In this document: piece after piece, positions 1-9,183 of the stretch | How positions within the stretch are numbered: position 1 is the first letter of the stretch | Layout: the number at the start of each line of letters is the position of its first letter | Assembly (NCBI GenBank): GCA_964412555.1 | Contig: CAYPPG010000067.1 | Coordinates: 1-42,557 of the forward strand | DNA: 42,557 bases | Source of the DNA: CAYPPG01 sp964412555 | GTDB taxonomy: Bacteria > Hinthialibacterota > Hinthialibacteria > Hinthialibacterales > Hinthialibacteraceae | Direction: 5' to 3' | Position numbers and translations under genes: made by a program | Notes under the pieces: model-generated | Databases searched by the model: none | Told to the model about the DNA's origin: nothing | Seen by the model: the letters and a program-made list of their open reading frames with translations, nothing else

Positions 1-2
1 AG

Positions 3-2009
3 GCGCATGAGGCTGTCTGGACGGATGGAAACGAAAATTCCATCGATTTCGGCCAGACGGCTGGATTTTATGGCGCGGTGTTGCGTGGAAGTAAGTTGGG
101 CGGGCCGAATGGTTCGTTCTATTCGCGTACCGGAGAGTTGCTTGTGGATGAGACGATCCGTTCAGACACAATTGACATCGATTTCGCTCCGACGCTGGGA
201 CGGAACGCTTCTGTTGTAAAAGGTTTTTACACGATTCAGCTGCCAGTGAAGAAACGGATTCAATTGGAGATGGTCTATGATCTATTTCTCGATGCGGAAG
301 GGATGAGGAATCCGGGTGAGTTGTATGTGGAAGTCTATGAGCAGAATGCATTGAATTCCGATCAGTGGCTGAAAACGGGTGAAATGCATCAGAAAGAATC
401 GATGAAGGTTCCATTGGGATTGGAGCGAGTCAATCAAATCCGCGAGTCACGTTTCGTTACACATCATTTCGTTGCGAACTTAAGCCATTGGGCGGGTCGA
501 GAGGTGCAAGTGGCTTTGGTAGCCGCGATTCCGGATCATGCGGTTACGAAACAACGCGCCCGTTGGTGTTCGGCGCGGTTGATGGGATGTAGTTTTGATT
601 GGAAATTCGATGTGGTGCCAAAGGGATTCCGCCGAAACCAATCTACAACATTCTCTCAAAAAGATTCCAAATCCAATCGTGCTTCGATCAAACTCGTGAC
701 AGGGATTTCTTCGAGCACTGAAGAAATCAACCTGACTGATGCCGCAAATCCTGAAGCTTCCCTATCGACGGAATATATTGGAGGCCGTTGGCTCGGGTAT
801 TTTCACGCTTTGTTGGACACGAATACGGGCTTGACGAACATCAAAAGAAGAGGCACGACTGCGTTTGATATGGGGATTCATGACGAATCTTACGGACCAA
901 ATCTGTACACGATTGACGAGATAAGCCTGGAGAATTCTGTTTTGAGAGGCACGTCTGCCGTCAGTGCTGCAACCGCGAGTAGTGGCACACCTTTTTTCCT
1001 TATCAAACCTGTCGAGCCGACAGCAGGTGGAGACAATTCCGATTGGCGAATCGGGTATACAGGGATGACGACTACCGTGAAGGAAAATGATCAAATTCAT
1101 GGTTTTATCCACACGGAAGACTGGTATCAAAATGGATCAACATTGAATGATTACAATAGTGATGATAATCGTGATTACTGGTATGTACGGATAGGATATG
1201 CAAGGTCGTCGGTTGGGAATGGAACCGATTTTACGTGGATGTATGATTCATCGGTTGGTTCTCCTACCCCTGCCATCGAGTGTTTCCAACCGGAATGGGC
1301 TTATACATTCCCCCTTCCACCAGATCAGCCAAGACGTACCTATGGCGCCGCCATGCCTACGATTATCAAAAATACGACCGGTGATTATTTCTATTTGTTT
1401 TATACCAGGTTTCTAGACAATTCTCCAAGTGAAGATTATGCGGTTGCGCAAGGATTTCAAGATGCCACAGCATATTTACAAAATGTTACAGCGACAGTCG
1501 GTGGTTTTTGGGATCAAATATGCATGGCTCGTGCTCCAGTCAATGATGTTAAATCCAGCAATTATTCTTCTCAATCCAATCCATGGAGAAAAGGATTTAG
1601 ACCGAACAACGGAGAAGGCAACTGGGAATTTACTAATGCGGCAAGAGTACCAGATGACGCTACGGAATCCGCTTCCTATTCCTATCCTATCATACGTGAC
1701 AATTATCGCTGTAGTCCGAAAGTTCACTATGACGCAGCTCTTGAGCATTACATGATGATTTGCAAAGGAGCGGAAGGATTTTATATTTACGTGACCAGTG
1801 ATGTGGATGATTTAACTTCCTGGGGTGAAGGTATTTTACTCCTCGAACAAGCAGAGGATGAAGAATTGATCCACGATCCATCGCTCATTGGTTATACCGG
1901 TAGCGATAAAGAAGGAGCCATGTATTACTTGTTGTATTATTCCTATGACAAGGATGCAACTTCAGGTGGTCATATCTTAGCTCGGCGAGATGTATGGTTC
2001 GACGAATAG
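3..2009 (+). CDS. Large secreted-type protein, 5'-truncated by the window edge, C-terminal propeller-like
   Basis: The reading frame is open from the first base (codons from position 3 read AHEAVWTDGNENS), so the gene begins upstream of the window; the GTG at 78 is only an internal candidate. About 668 residues are visible. The first 190 or so are beta-rich, with no family I can name. The C-terminal half is rich in aromatic beta strands with phrases such as YFYLFYTRF, HDPSLIGYT and MYYLLYYSY. This resembles the five-bladed propellers of GH43-like or DUF4185-like proteins, but I see no definite catalytic triad. It ends in ARRDVWFDE and TAG. A GC-rich hairpin follows directly, then another secreted protein on the same strand. 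Function unknown; binding or processing of extracellular carbohydrate is only a guess from the fold impression. Confidence 0.75.
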   Translation, partial: AHEAVWTDGNENSIDFGQTAGFYGAVLRGSKLGGPNGSFYSRTGELLVDETIRSDTIDIDFAPTLGRNASVVKGFYTIQLPVKKRIQLEMVYDLFLDAEGMRNPGELYVEVYEQNALNSDQWLKTGEMHQKESMKVPLGLERVNQIRESRFVTHHFVANLSHWAGREVQVALVAAIPDHAVTKQRARWCSARLMGCSFDWKFDVVPKGFRRNQSTTFSQKDSKSNRASIKLVTGISSSTEEINLTDAANPEASLSTEYIGGRWLGYFHALLDTNTGLTNIKRRGTTAFDMGIHDESYGPNLYTIDEISLENSVLRGTSAVSAATASSGTPFFLIKPVEPTAGGDNSDWRIGYTGMTTTVKENDQIHGFIHTEDWYQNGSTLNDYNSDDNRDYWYVRIGYARSSVGNGTDFTWMYDSSVGSPTPAIECFQPEWAYTFPLPPDQPRRTYGAAMPTIIKNTTGDYFYLFYTRFLDNSPSEDYAVAQGFQDATAYLQNVTATVGGFWDQICMARAPVNDVKSSNYSSQSNPWRKGFRPNNGEGNWEFTNAARVPDDATESASYSYPIIRDNYRCSPKVHYDAALEHYMMICKGAEGFYIYVTSDVDDLTSWGEGILLLEQAEDEELIHDPSLIGYTGSDKEGAMYYLLYYSYDKDATSGGHILARRDVWFDE

Positions 2010-2023
2010 TATGCGATCAATTT

Positions 2024-2047
2024 GCGGCGGCCTTTTATGGCCGCCGC
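2024..2047 (+). terminator. GC-rich hairpin between two co-directional genes
   Basis: A perfect 9-bp stem (gcggcggcc / ggccgccgc) with a 6-nt TTTTAT loop lies 14 bases after the upstream stop codon. The downstream tail (ATTATTTAG) is only moderately U-rich, so it may be a weak terminator or an mRNA-stabilising stem. It ends about 20 bases before the next start codon. Confidence 0.5.
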
Positions 2048-2067
2048 ATTATTTAGGAGAAAAGATC

Positions 2068-4164
2068 ATGAAAAATATGGTTTTGTTATTAGTAATTATA
2101 TTCAGTATTCATGTCAATACTATCTTTGCCACTCAATTGGAATTGATATCAGTAAAATCGAACGGAGAACCAGCGGGTCTTTGTTCAACAACACGTTTAG
2201 ATATAAGCCATGATGGAAGATATGTAGTTTTTTCATCCCGTTCAAGAAGTATTGTAGAAGGCGATACTGCGAGAGCATATGATGTTTTTCTTCGAGACCG
2301 TCTGCTTCAAAAAACAATTTTTGTATCACGTGATATCGATGAAGGATTTGGTGAAGAAAGCGGATTTTTTGGTCCCTCGGTTAGTGCAGATGGAAATATA
2401 GTTGCTTTTACCTATTCTCCTGGTGGGGGAAGGATAAGCAAAGCATTTGCATTCGACTGCCTAACAGAAGAAATCATACCGATTTTGGATTATCATCCCG
2501 ATTCAGTGATATGGGGGTGGTCTCCGGATGTTAGTGCAAATGGACAATATATTGCCTATATTGGTGGAGGTACGTTCCTGCATGACTTGAAAGAAAAAAG
2601 AACAGAGATTGTTTCACTCGAATCGGAAGGACAAGATATTGGATCTTCTGCAATGTGTTCTGTAAACGCAGATGGACGATATATTGTGTTTCAAGCATAT
2701 TCTATGAAATTAAAGCGACAATGTATATATGTTAGAGATCGAGAACATAAAACAACGACTATGGTTTCCGTTTCCTCACAGGGTGAACCGGCAAATTACG
2801 ATTCAAAATATCCTTATATCAGTGATGACGGAAGATATGTTTTATTTCAATCACAAGGTGATAACCTAGTTCCAGATGATCCTCATACTTTTGAAAAGTA
2901 TCCTTCACATAAAGGCTGGGATGCATTTATTCATGATTGTCAGACTGGAGAAACGATAATTGTTCCGATGGGAGAGTATGAAGCGGATTGGAGAGAACGA
3001 GGTGTATATACGGCTACTCTTAATTCCAATGGAAGATATGTGACATTCAAGAATCTAATAAAACCCAATAGTTATAATTATGGTCTTTTTCGATATGATC
3101 GAGTATTAAAGCGAACATCTTTATTATACTCAACACAAAACCAAGAGGAATCATTAGGAGGAGCTGTTTCTAACACGGATGGAAATACGATTGCTTTTTT
3201 GTTGGGTTTGTATTACGGTGGCAACTATTATCCTGATTACGATGTATACGTGCTAGAACTTGGAGATGACTCAAATACAACGCCGACCCCTTCGCCCATC
3301 TTGACTCCAACAACAACACCAACCCCCACCTTAACGCCCACCATCACCCCCACGCCGACAAACACCCCAACACCCTTTGTAAAGATTTACGACGAGCCGC
3401 ATAGTGAAAGTGAAGAATTACAGGTGGGGAGTATCGATTATGATGCTGTGGATCACCGCAACTTGAGTTTGGCGTGGAATGTAGGGTTAGCGAATGTCCG
3501 GGATTGGCATGTGTATGTGCGGGAAGGATTTGGGGGGATGAAATTTTTGGGCCGTACGAATGATCCCACTATTCGTAATTTTGACTGGTTTGCCGGTGCA
3601 GACGAATTGAACGAGGAATTTGTTGGCGGACCGGAATTCAACACAATTTATACCTTTAGGATTTGCGGAATCGGCGACGAGATAGGAGCAGAAAATTTTA
3701 TTGATTTGCAGTTGCCGGTCGGATTCCAGCGGGAAGGCGGGAAGCCGTTTTCGGTACGGCTGCCGGAAGGGCCGGATTTATCACGAGGAACATTCGCAGT
3801 GTATGACGACATAATCGGTGGCGACAATTTGGTTTCCAACGGTGCGCAAGGAATCGATGTGGACGCTCCCAATTCCCGCGCATTATTGCTTGCTTGGAAT
3901 TCCGGGAGGAATTCTGACGATGTCCGCGATTATCATGTCTATGTCAAAGTGGACAGTGATCCATACAAATTCTTAGGACTCACGCGGCACGGTCGAATCA
4001 ACTATTTCATATGGTCAAACGAAAATCTGTTTACCACACAATCCCAATTCACGGACGGTCCCGAGGGCGGACATTCTTATCGATTTCGAGTGGCGATGAT
4101 TTTGTTTTCGGGAGGCGTGGAGTTTTTGCAAAGCGGGGTGGTGCGGTATGAAGTGGAGGAATGA
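2068..4164 (+). CDS. Secreted PD40/TolB-like propeller protein with Thr-Pro linker and two C-terminal repeats
   Basis: The start at 2068 was chosen because it gives a clean signal peptide (MKNMVLLLVIIFSIHVNTIFA) preceded by TAGGAG 9 bases upstream; the open frame back to 1990 overlaps the previous gene. Residues 25-400 hold repeated PD40-type units of the form [LV]S.DGRYV[VL]FxS, such as ISHDGRYVVFSS and ISDDGRYVLFQS, typical of TolB-like beta-propellers. A Thr/Pro linker of roughly 33 residues follows, then two similar domains of about 110 residues, each with L.LAWN ... VRD[WY]HVYV ... [KF]LG.T and a closing Y.FR[IV] strand, likely beta-sandwiches of Fn3 type. The protein is probably extracellular, with a flexible tether between propeller and binding domains. 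Ligand unknown. The gene is AT-richer than its neighbours in the propeller part. Confidence 0.85.
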   Translation: MKNMVLLLVIIFSIHVNTIFATQLELISVKSNGEPAGLCSTTRLDISHDGRYVVFSSRSRSIVEGDTARAYDVFLRDRLLQKTIFVSRDIDEGFGEESGFFGPSVSADGNIVAFTYSPGGGRISKAFAFDCLTEEIIPILDYHPDSVIWGWSPDVSANGQYIAYIGGGTFLHDLKEKRTEIVSLESEGQDIGSSAMCSVNADGRYIVFQAYSMKLKRQCIYVRDREHKTTTMVSVSSQGEPANYDSKYPYISDDGRYVLFQSQGDNLVPDDPHTFEKYPSHKGWDAFIHDCQTGETIIVPMGEYEADWRERGVYTATLNSNGRYVTFKNLIKPNSYNYGLFRYDRVLKRTSLLYSTQNQEESLGGAVSNTDGNTIAFLLGLYYGGNYYPDYDVYVLELGDDSNTTPTPSPILTPTTTPTPTLTPTITPTPTNTPTPFVKIYDEPHSESEELQVGSIDYDAVDHRNLSLAWNVGLANVRDWHVYVREGFGGMKFLGRTNDPTIRNFDWFAGADELNEEFVGGPEFNTIYTFRICGIGDEIGAENFIDLQLPVGFQREGGKPFSVRLPEGPDLSRGTFAVYDDIIGGDNLVSNGAQGIDVDAPNSRALLLAWNSGRNSDDVRDYHVYVKVDSDPYKFLGLTRHGRINYFIWSNENLFTTQSQFTDGPEGGHSYRFRVAMILFSGGVEFLQSGVVRYEVEE

Positions 4165-4174
4165 GCGTTCAACG

Positions 4175-4437
4175 CCAGGACAGACTACGCTTGTCCTGGG
4201 TACCCTATTAGGCTGGAGGCTGAAGACTGAAGGCAGAAAGTATACTGTCAAAGTCATCTTCGCTTGTCCTGGGTACCCAGCATATAAGCCAGGACGGACT
4301 GCGCTTGTACCGGGTAGCCAGCAAACAAGCAAGGACAGAATTTGTTTGTCCTTGGTACCCAGCGAAATAGAAGGCATACTATGCTCGTTTCCCATACTCA
4401 GTAAAAAACAAGGGATACTTCGCTGATCCTTGCTACA
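4175..4437 (+). repeat. Cluster of hairpin repeats linked by GGTACCCAGC
   Basis: The 292-bp gap between the propeller gene and the gamma-carbonic-anhydrase gene contains no gene. It holds about five diverged copies of a unit at 4175-4205, 4259-4282, 4289-4322, 4330-4363 and 4409-4434. Copy 1 has an 8-bp stem ccaggaca/tgtcctgg with a 9-nt loop, and copy 4 has caaggaca/tgtccttg, also 8 bp with a 9-nt loop. The second stem position changes on both sides, a compensatory substitution. The copies are joined by ggtacccagc-like sequence. A short frame (4148-4426) runs through the repeats but is not a credible gene. Confidence 0.8.
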
Positions 4438-4456
4438 CTTTACATAAAAAAAACCG

Positions 4457-5032
4457 ATGATACACATCCAAAACCCCATGCATCTCACAATTCCGGAAAC
4501 CCTATCCGGCGGCGGACTGATCTTACCCTATCTCGATAAAAAACCATCCATTGGCCAAGATATCTTCATCGCCCCCACCGCCTCCGTGATTGGAGATACC
4601 CAATTGGGTGATAAAGTCAGTGTCTGGTTCGGAACCGTCATCCGCGGCGACATCGCTCCCATCGAAATCGGAGCGGGAACGAACATCCAAGACAACAGCG
4701 TTCTCCACGTCGGGACTTCCGAACCGTGCCTAGTGGGCCAAAACGTAGTCGTCGGCCACAAAGTCATTCTCCACGGCTGTACGGTGGAAGACGAATGTCT
4801 CATCGGTATGGGAGCCGTTATTCTCAATCGGGCAATCATCGGAAAAGGCTCGACAGTCGGAGCAGGAACTTTGATCACCCAGGATACAATCATCCCGCCT
4901 TATAGTTTAGTCATCGGTTCACCGGGAAAAGTAGCCCGTGAATTGACCGAAGCGGAACGGAAAAAACATGCGGAATTCGCATCCAAATACATTGGTGTTG
5001 CGGAAAACTACCGAAAAACGTTTGAACAATAA
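4457..5032 (+). CDS. Gamma-carbonic-anhydrase-like hexapeptide-repeat protein (YrdA/PaaY family)
   Basis: A 191-residue protein built mostly of left-handed beta-helix hexapeptide repeats (IGDTQLGDKV, IEIGAGTNI, LIGMGAVI, IIGKGSTVGAG). It keeps the three histidines that bind the metal in gamma-class carbonic anhydrases: H84 in SVLHVG, H101 in VVVGHK and H106 in ILHGC, with the 101-to-106 spacing of the family. R63 in VIRGD and Q78 in NIQD match the trimer-interface residues. The family is a homotrimer that hydrates CO2 or serves as a related acyl-CoA or metal protein; many YrdA-type members have little measured activity. No strong ribosome site is seen before 4457, and the ATG at 4478 is an alternative start. 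It ends 3 bp from the convergent downstream gene. Confidence 0.9.
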   Translation: MIHIQNPMHLTIPETLSGGGLILPYLDKKPSIGQDIFIAPTASVIGDTQLGDKVSVWFGTVIRGDIAPIEIGAGTNIQDNSVLHVGTSEPCLVGQNVVVGHKVILHGCTVEDECLIGMGAVILNRAIIGKGSTVGAGTLITQDTIIPPYSLVIGSPGKVARELTEAERKKHAEFASKYIGVAENYRKTFEQ

Positions 5033-5035
5033 ATC

Positions 5036-7435
5036 CTATTCATCCAGCCCATTCACAAACAAATTCATCGCTTCCGGACATCCATACATAATCGTGGAAT
5101 ACGTCTTTCCGAGTCCCGGCCGCGAAGAAGGCGCTTTTCGCAAGTGTTCGAATTTCGCATGCCACGCTTTTTTCAAAATCCGTAACTGTTCAGCGTCATG
5201 AGAAAGTTTCACTCCATTGACGAGCGCCATCACGGTCACTCCCGTTTGCCGACCCGGTCCCGATGAAGACGCCGGGCAGGAGGTATACCGCCAGCCGCTG
5301 TACTTCTCCACCCACGTATCATTATTTAAGTGCGTAACACCACGTTGCACAGCCTCAGGAATCCGCTCATCGTCCGTTAGCTCGTAATATTTACTCAATC
5401 CGTTGAGGCGAATCGAACCGATAAATCCCGCTTCCCCGACATGCTTCGTTTCACAATAACAATGCCCCCACGGCAGTTTGTAGAGCCACCCGCCGCAGTT
5501 GGGATCCTGCTCCGAAAGCGCATCGTCGGCCAGCAGTTCCATCGAGTGAAGATACCGGTCATTGTCCATATCCAGTTCATATGCTCCCGCGATCGCCAGC
5601 ATCGTCCACCCATTGACCCGCCCGCAATGGCTATGTCCTTTGAATTTGTATTTCCGGTCTTCCACAAGTTGCACCAAATTGGTCCCGATCTTTTGTACCG
5701 ACTCTTTCACCCACGGATCACCGGTGAGAAAGTACTGGTACACCATCCCTTGCGTCCAAATATGCCCCAAATTGAATGGACTCCAGCAAATATACGGATT
5801 GTCGCTTCGGCCAATGTTGAACGACACATATAACTTCTTGATCTGTTCCATCGGGTGGAAACCGCCGACATGGCCAACCATATGTTGATGCACCAATCCC
5901 GGACGCGCCGGAAATTCCTGCGATTCTTGGAAATATTCCCGTAAATCGTCATTGATAAAATGAACGACATCCACCTCGCTGGTATGCCGCGCCGCGGTGT
6001 CTCCCACATAAAAATAACGGGGATCACCGGTACGCGCAAATTGAACGAGAATATGCTTGGGCGTATCGTATTCATGGTTCCCCCAGTTGCATTGCCGTTC
6101 ACCGAACCAATCCCCCCAATTCATCGCTCCGTAATCCCGTTGTTCTTCAATCGACCGGCAATAGCCGTTCACAAAAAGGTTTTCCGCCCACTCGTCATAT
6201 TCTTCCATCCCCTCCGTTCCCGCCGCGGCGATAGGTCCCCACACGTCGGCCGCAATCGCCTGCTGGGGATCGGCGCATAAAACCAACGGTGCGTTGGCAT
6301 GCCGTGATAACGATTCTCCATCTCCTCCCAAATCGATCCACATCTGCCACCGTCTCGCCTGCCCGGTACGAAGCCGATAAGTATCATCTTGAAATAAGTA
6401 GTCATATTTATACCACGGTTCCATATGATCGAACGTGCCGGCCTCGAACCTCGGAAACAAACCGAAAGCAACACCATCATCGTTCACATTGACACTCTTG
6501 GGCCACTGCTGCCAAAAATCCCGCATAGCAAACGCAATCGTTCCCTGCTCATCCGCCATTTCCACCCAACCGGGGGCTTGAGTGCCTTCCCCTTCCGCTC
6601 CTTCTATCCGGTATTGCCGGTCATCGATTTGAAAAAGGCGGATATCCGCTTCCGGCTGCCCCTTCCATCCAGGATCACCACCAATGGAAGCACTTTGACC
6701 AGGCTGAAGATAATCGAACTCCACCTTCAACTCATGAAGGTATTGAATGATCCCTTCATCCGGGTCGGCGAGAATCAGCGGTTCCAAGTAAATCTTCGAC
6801 AATCCGGCAAAAACCGATACCCGCATCTGGAAACTGACAACGCGGCTTCCATCCGGTTTTCGAAACGTTCCTTTATACCGCAAGGTCGAGCGCATCGAAC
6901 CTTTCTCCTCTACCTCCATCGATTCCACGATCCCTTTTGCATCATCGAGCGAAAATTTCACATCGAGACGGCCGGCAATGCGCAGCACACCGTCTTCTGT
7001 AGGCGTAATTTCAACCTTTCCCGTTTTGAGAATCGGAGATCGATCCCCATCCACTTGAACCGGTTCCGCCGGTTCGGCCTCTTTCTGATCACTTCCCCAC
7101 ACCAATCGATAGTTACTCTTCCCACCGGCAGGGGGATCGGCCTGAAAATCGAGCAATACCCACCGGATACTGCCGTCTCTCCACGTTCCGAGAACCGACG
7201 TTTGACAGGGGACCGGCTTGCCGTCTTCATTCATCAGTATAAATTCCGTTTTGAGCGGCGCACTGCCTTTCGCAATCGGAACACCCCCTGTCACCGGCCG
7301 CTGTTCCTGCAATCCGGCAGCCTCGATTACCTCAACGTCAAGAGAGTTCTCTTCTAGCGAAAAACTTTCTTCATGAATCAACATCAAACATCCGAAGAAA
7401 AAAACCCAAACCAGAAAACAATTTATAAATTTCAT
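5036..7435 (-). CDS. PcRGLX/YetA-like three-domain secreted protein, putative polysaccharide lyase or hydrolase
   Basis: The start at 7435 was chosen because AAAGGAG lies 11 bases upstream and it opens with a signal peptide (MKFINCFLVWVFFFGCLML...); the frame continues to 7543 without support. The mature 770-residue protein begins with a RIFT-barrel-like domain (about residues 25-130) with PVTGGVPIAKG, SVLGTWRDGSIRWVLLDF and NYRLVWG, phrases typical of the PcRGLX/YetA-like N-terminal domain. A beta-rich centre (about 130-400) follows, then a helical toroid to the C terminus with GWTMLAIAGAYEL, GGWLYKLPWGHCYCETKH and GFIGSIRLNGLSKYYE. PcRGLX is an exo-rhamnogalacturonan lyase of family PL26, so a related role in pectin-like or other acidic glycan breakdown is likely but not proven. 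It is divergent from the Tat-exported isomerase at 7606. Confidence 0.75.
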   Translation of the reverse strand: MKFINCFLVWVFFFGCLMLIHEESFSLEENSLDVEVIEAAGLQEQRPVTGGVPIAKGSAPLKTEFILMNEDGKPVPCQTSVLGTWRDGSIRWVLLDFQADPPAGGKSNYRLVWGSDQKEAEPAEPVQVDGDRSPILKTGKVEITPTEDGVLRIAGRLDVKFSLDDAKGIVESMEVEEKGSMRSTLRYKGTFRKPDGSRVVSFQMRVSVFAGLSKIYLEPLILADPDEGIIQYLHELKVEFDYLQPGQSASIGGDPGWKGQPEADIRLFQIDDRQYRIEGAEGEGTQAPGWVEMADEQGTIAFAMRDFWQQWPKSVNVNDDGVAFGLFPRFEAGTFDHMEPWYKYDYLFQDDTYRLRTGQARRWQMWIDLGGDGESLSRHANAPLVLCADPQQAIAADVWGPIAAAGTEGMEEYDEWAENLFVNGYCRSIEEQRDYGAMNWGDWFGERQCNWGNHEYDTPKHILVQFARTGDPRYFYVGDTAARHTSEVDVVHFINDDLREYFQESQEFPARPGLVHQHMVGHVGGFHPMEQIKKLYVSFNIGRSDNPYICWSPFNLGHIWTQGMVYQYFLTGDPWVKESVQKIGTNLVQLVEDRKYKFKGHSHCGRVNGWTMLAIAGAYELDMDNDRYLHSMELLADDALSEQDPNCGGWLYKLPWGHCYCETKHVGEAGFIGSIRLNGLSKYYELTDDERIPEAVQRGVTHLNNDTWVEKYSGWRYTSCPASSSGPGRQTGVTVMALVNGVKLSHDAEQLRILKKAWHAKFEHLRKAPSSRPGLGKTYSTIMYGCPEAMNLFVNGLDE

Positions 7436-7605
7436 TTTCACATATCTCCTTTGAATAGAATCATTCAAAGGATAATGCATCTTTACCGTGAAATCTACAT
7501 AAAGCACAAACATCATTGACGCAAAGTAATGTTGTTGCGACAATACCTCGATTACCGTTCCTTTCCGGACCGGTACATATCATGTCAACGATTGAGAGAA
7601 ATAAT

Positions 7606-8538
7606 ATGAATCCAGTACCAAACCAACAAAAGAAAATATCCCGTCGCACCGTACTCACAGGAAGCGCCGCAGCTTTGGCCTGCGCTGGGATTCCGGCGAG
7701 TACAAACGCCGCTGAATCGAACGATCCGATTACCACCATCCCCCCCGAAGATTACCGAATCCAAAACGGACGCATCAAACAGGCTGTATACGGCTGGTGC
7801 TTTCAATCGGTCCCGATGGATGACTTCATTGCAGCCAGCCACCGGATGGGATTACCAGCGATGAATATTGGTCTTAAATATCATGAACGTCTGAAAGAAC
7901 TGGGCATGACGATCCCCATGACAGGCAGCCACTCCTTCAAAACCGGCCCCTTCAGTCGCGAAAATCACGCCCATTGCATTGAAAAACTAAAAGAGGGCAT
8001 CGACGCAGCCGCCGCCCACGGCATCCCCAGCGTAATCACCTTCACCGGCATGCGCGAATCGGGCATTTCGGACGAACAAGGCGCGAAAAATTGCGTCGAT
8101 TGTTGGAAACAGGTCATGAAACACGCCGAAGAGAAAAAAGTCGATCTCTGTCTAGAACATCTCAATACACGCGATGACTCCCACCCGATGAAAGGGCATC
8201 CCGGCTATTTCGGCGACGATGTCGATTTTTGCATCGAGCTGATCAAGCGCGTCGGTTCACCACGCATGAAACTGCTCTTTGATGTCTATCACGTGCAGGT
8301 CATGAACGGAGACGTCATCCGGCGTATCCGGCAGTATAAGGACTACATCGGCCACTACCACACCGCCGGTGTGCCGGGACGCGGGGAACTCGACGGCACA
8401 CAGGAAATCTACTACCCCGCTGTCATGCGCGCCATCTTGGACACCGGCTATACCGGCTATGTCACCCAAGAGTTCATCCCCACCTGGGAAGATAAACTCG
8501 CCGCCCTACGCCACGCCGTGCGTGTTTGTGATGTATAA
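7606..8538 (+). CDS. Tat-exported sugar isomerase/epimerase-like TIM barrel (AP endonuclease 2 superfamily)
   Basis: Starting at 7606 gives a 310-residue protein opening with a twin-arginine signal (ISRRTVLTGSAAALACAG). The frame extends up to 7516 and a second ATG exists at 7582, but both would place extra residues before the Tat signal. The mature part is a xylose-isomerase-like TIM barrel of the hydroxypyruvate isomerase type. Candidate metal ligands are the Glu of CLEHLN, the Asp/His of LLFDVYHVQ, the His of GHYHTAG and the Glu of YVTQEF near the C terminus. The substrate is probably a keto sugar or sugar acid. It is followed after 88 bp by a VOC gene on the same strand, and shares a divergent upstream region with the putative lyase at 5036. 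Export by Tat is odd for a family that is usually cytosolic. Confidence 0.85.
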   Translation: MNPVPNQQKKISRRTVLTGSAAALACAGIPASTNAAESNDPITTIPPEDYRIQNGRIKQAVYGWCFQSVPMDDFIAASHRMGLPAMNIGLKYHERLKELGMTIPMTGSHSFKTGPFSRENHAHCIEKLKEGIDAAAAHGIPSVITFTGMRESGISDEQGAKNCVDCWKQVMKHAEEKKVDLCLEHLNTRDDSHPMKGHPGYFGDDVDFCIELIKRVGSPRMKLLFDVYHVQVMNGDVIRRIRQYKDYIGHYHTAGVPGRGELDGTQEIYYPAVMRAILDTGYTGYVTQEFIPTWEDKLAALRHAVRVCDV

Positions 8539-8626
8539 ATATTGAAGTTCCTTGAACGATCCTAGATTGCGCTTTATTCTATCACTCACGTAAGGAAACG
8601 AATTTTATCATTCATGGAGAATAATC

Positions 8627-9166
8627 ATGCAGAAAAAAGTCATAATCGCTTTGAGCATCGTCAGCCTCTTCGCCATCGCCGGGTATGTGTCCACCAATCA
8701 ATCCGCCGAGAAGGAATTCTCCTCCACCACCATCCAAATCGGGATGATCGTCTCCGACCTGGATGAAACCGTGAAATTCTACAAAGACATTATCGGCTTC
8801 AAGCAATTCGATCCCCCCTCCTTCGATGTCGATGCCGAATTCAGCAAAAAAGCAGGCTTGACCGATTCGCTGCCGATTCACGTGGAAGTGTTGAAATTAG
8901 GAGATGGACCGACAGCCACTCAGTTGAAAGTCATGACCTTCGGCGATCGTCCCCAACAACAGAAAAACGAATATTTCCATTCCAACACCGGTATTCAATA
9001 CATAACCATCCGCGTGAAGAATCTAACACCCTTTATCGAAAGCATACAAAAACATGGGATAAAATTACTAGGCGAGACACCGGTTCCGTTGGGACAAACC
9101 AACTACCTTGTACTCGTCAAAGATCCGGATGACACCTTCGTTGAACTGATTGGCCCGATGAAATAG
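8627..9166 (+). CDS. VOC (glyoxalase/dioxygenase fold) protein with N-terminal signal or anchor
   Basis: 179 residues with a good ribosome site (GGAG, 8 bases before ATG). Residues 1-25 form a hydrophobic signal or membrane anchor (KKVIIALSIVSLFAIAGYV). The rest is one vicinal-oxygen-chelate module pair: IQIGMIVSDLDETVKFYKDIIGF opens the first beta-alpha-beta-beta-beta unit, and IQYITIRVKNL ... VLVKDPDDTFVELIGP closes the second with the usual C-terminal Glu ligand. The family includes glyoxalases, ring-cleaving dioxygenases, epimerases and resistance proteins, and nothing here separates these. The location would be periplasmic or membrane-tethered. It probably forms an operon with the isomerase upstream and converges with the FAD oxidoreductase gene 17 bp away. 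Confidence 0.85.
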   Translation: MQKKVIIALSIVSLFAIAGYVSTNQSAEKEFSSTTIQIGMIVSDLDETVKFYKDIIGFKQFDPPSFDVDAEFSKKAGLTDSLPIHVEVLKLGDGPTATQLKVMTFGDRPQQQKNEYFHSNTGIQYITIRVKNLTPFIESIQKHGIKLLGETPVPLGQTNYLVLVKDPDDTFVELIGPMK

Positions 9167-9183
9167 AGTCAACAAGGTAAGTC

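Noticed and set aside
4148..4426. 92-codon plus-strand frame through the hairpin repeats
   Set aside because: It consists of repeat units, overlaps the previous gene's end and has no ribosome site or recognisable protein pattern.
4175..4437. CRISPR-like array
   Set aside because: Copies differ in sequence and spacing, spacers are not of uniform length, units are hairpins of an intergenic repeat type, and no cas genes are nearby.
6425..7357. 310-codon plus-strand frame opposite the PcRGLX-like gene
   Set aside because: It is antisense to a clearly coding gene; the translation is Arg/His/Pro-rich and low in family-like motifs.
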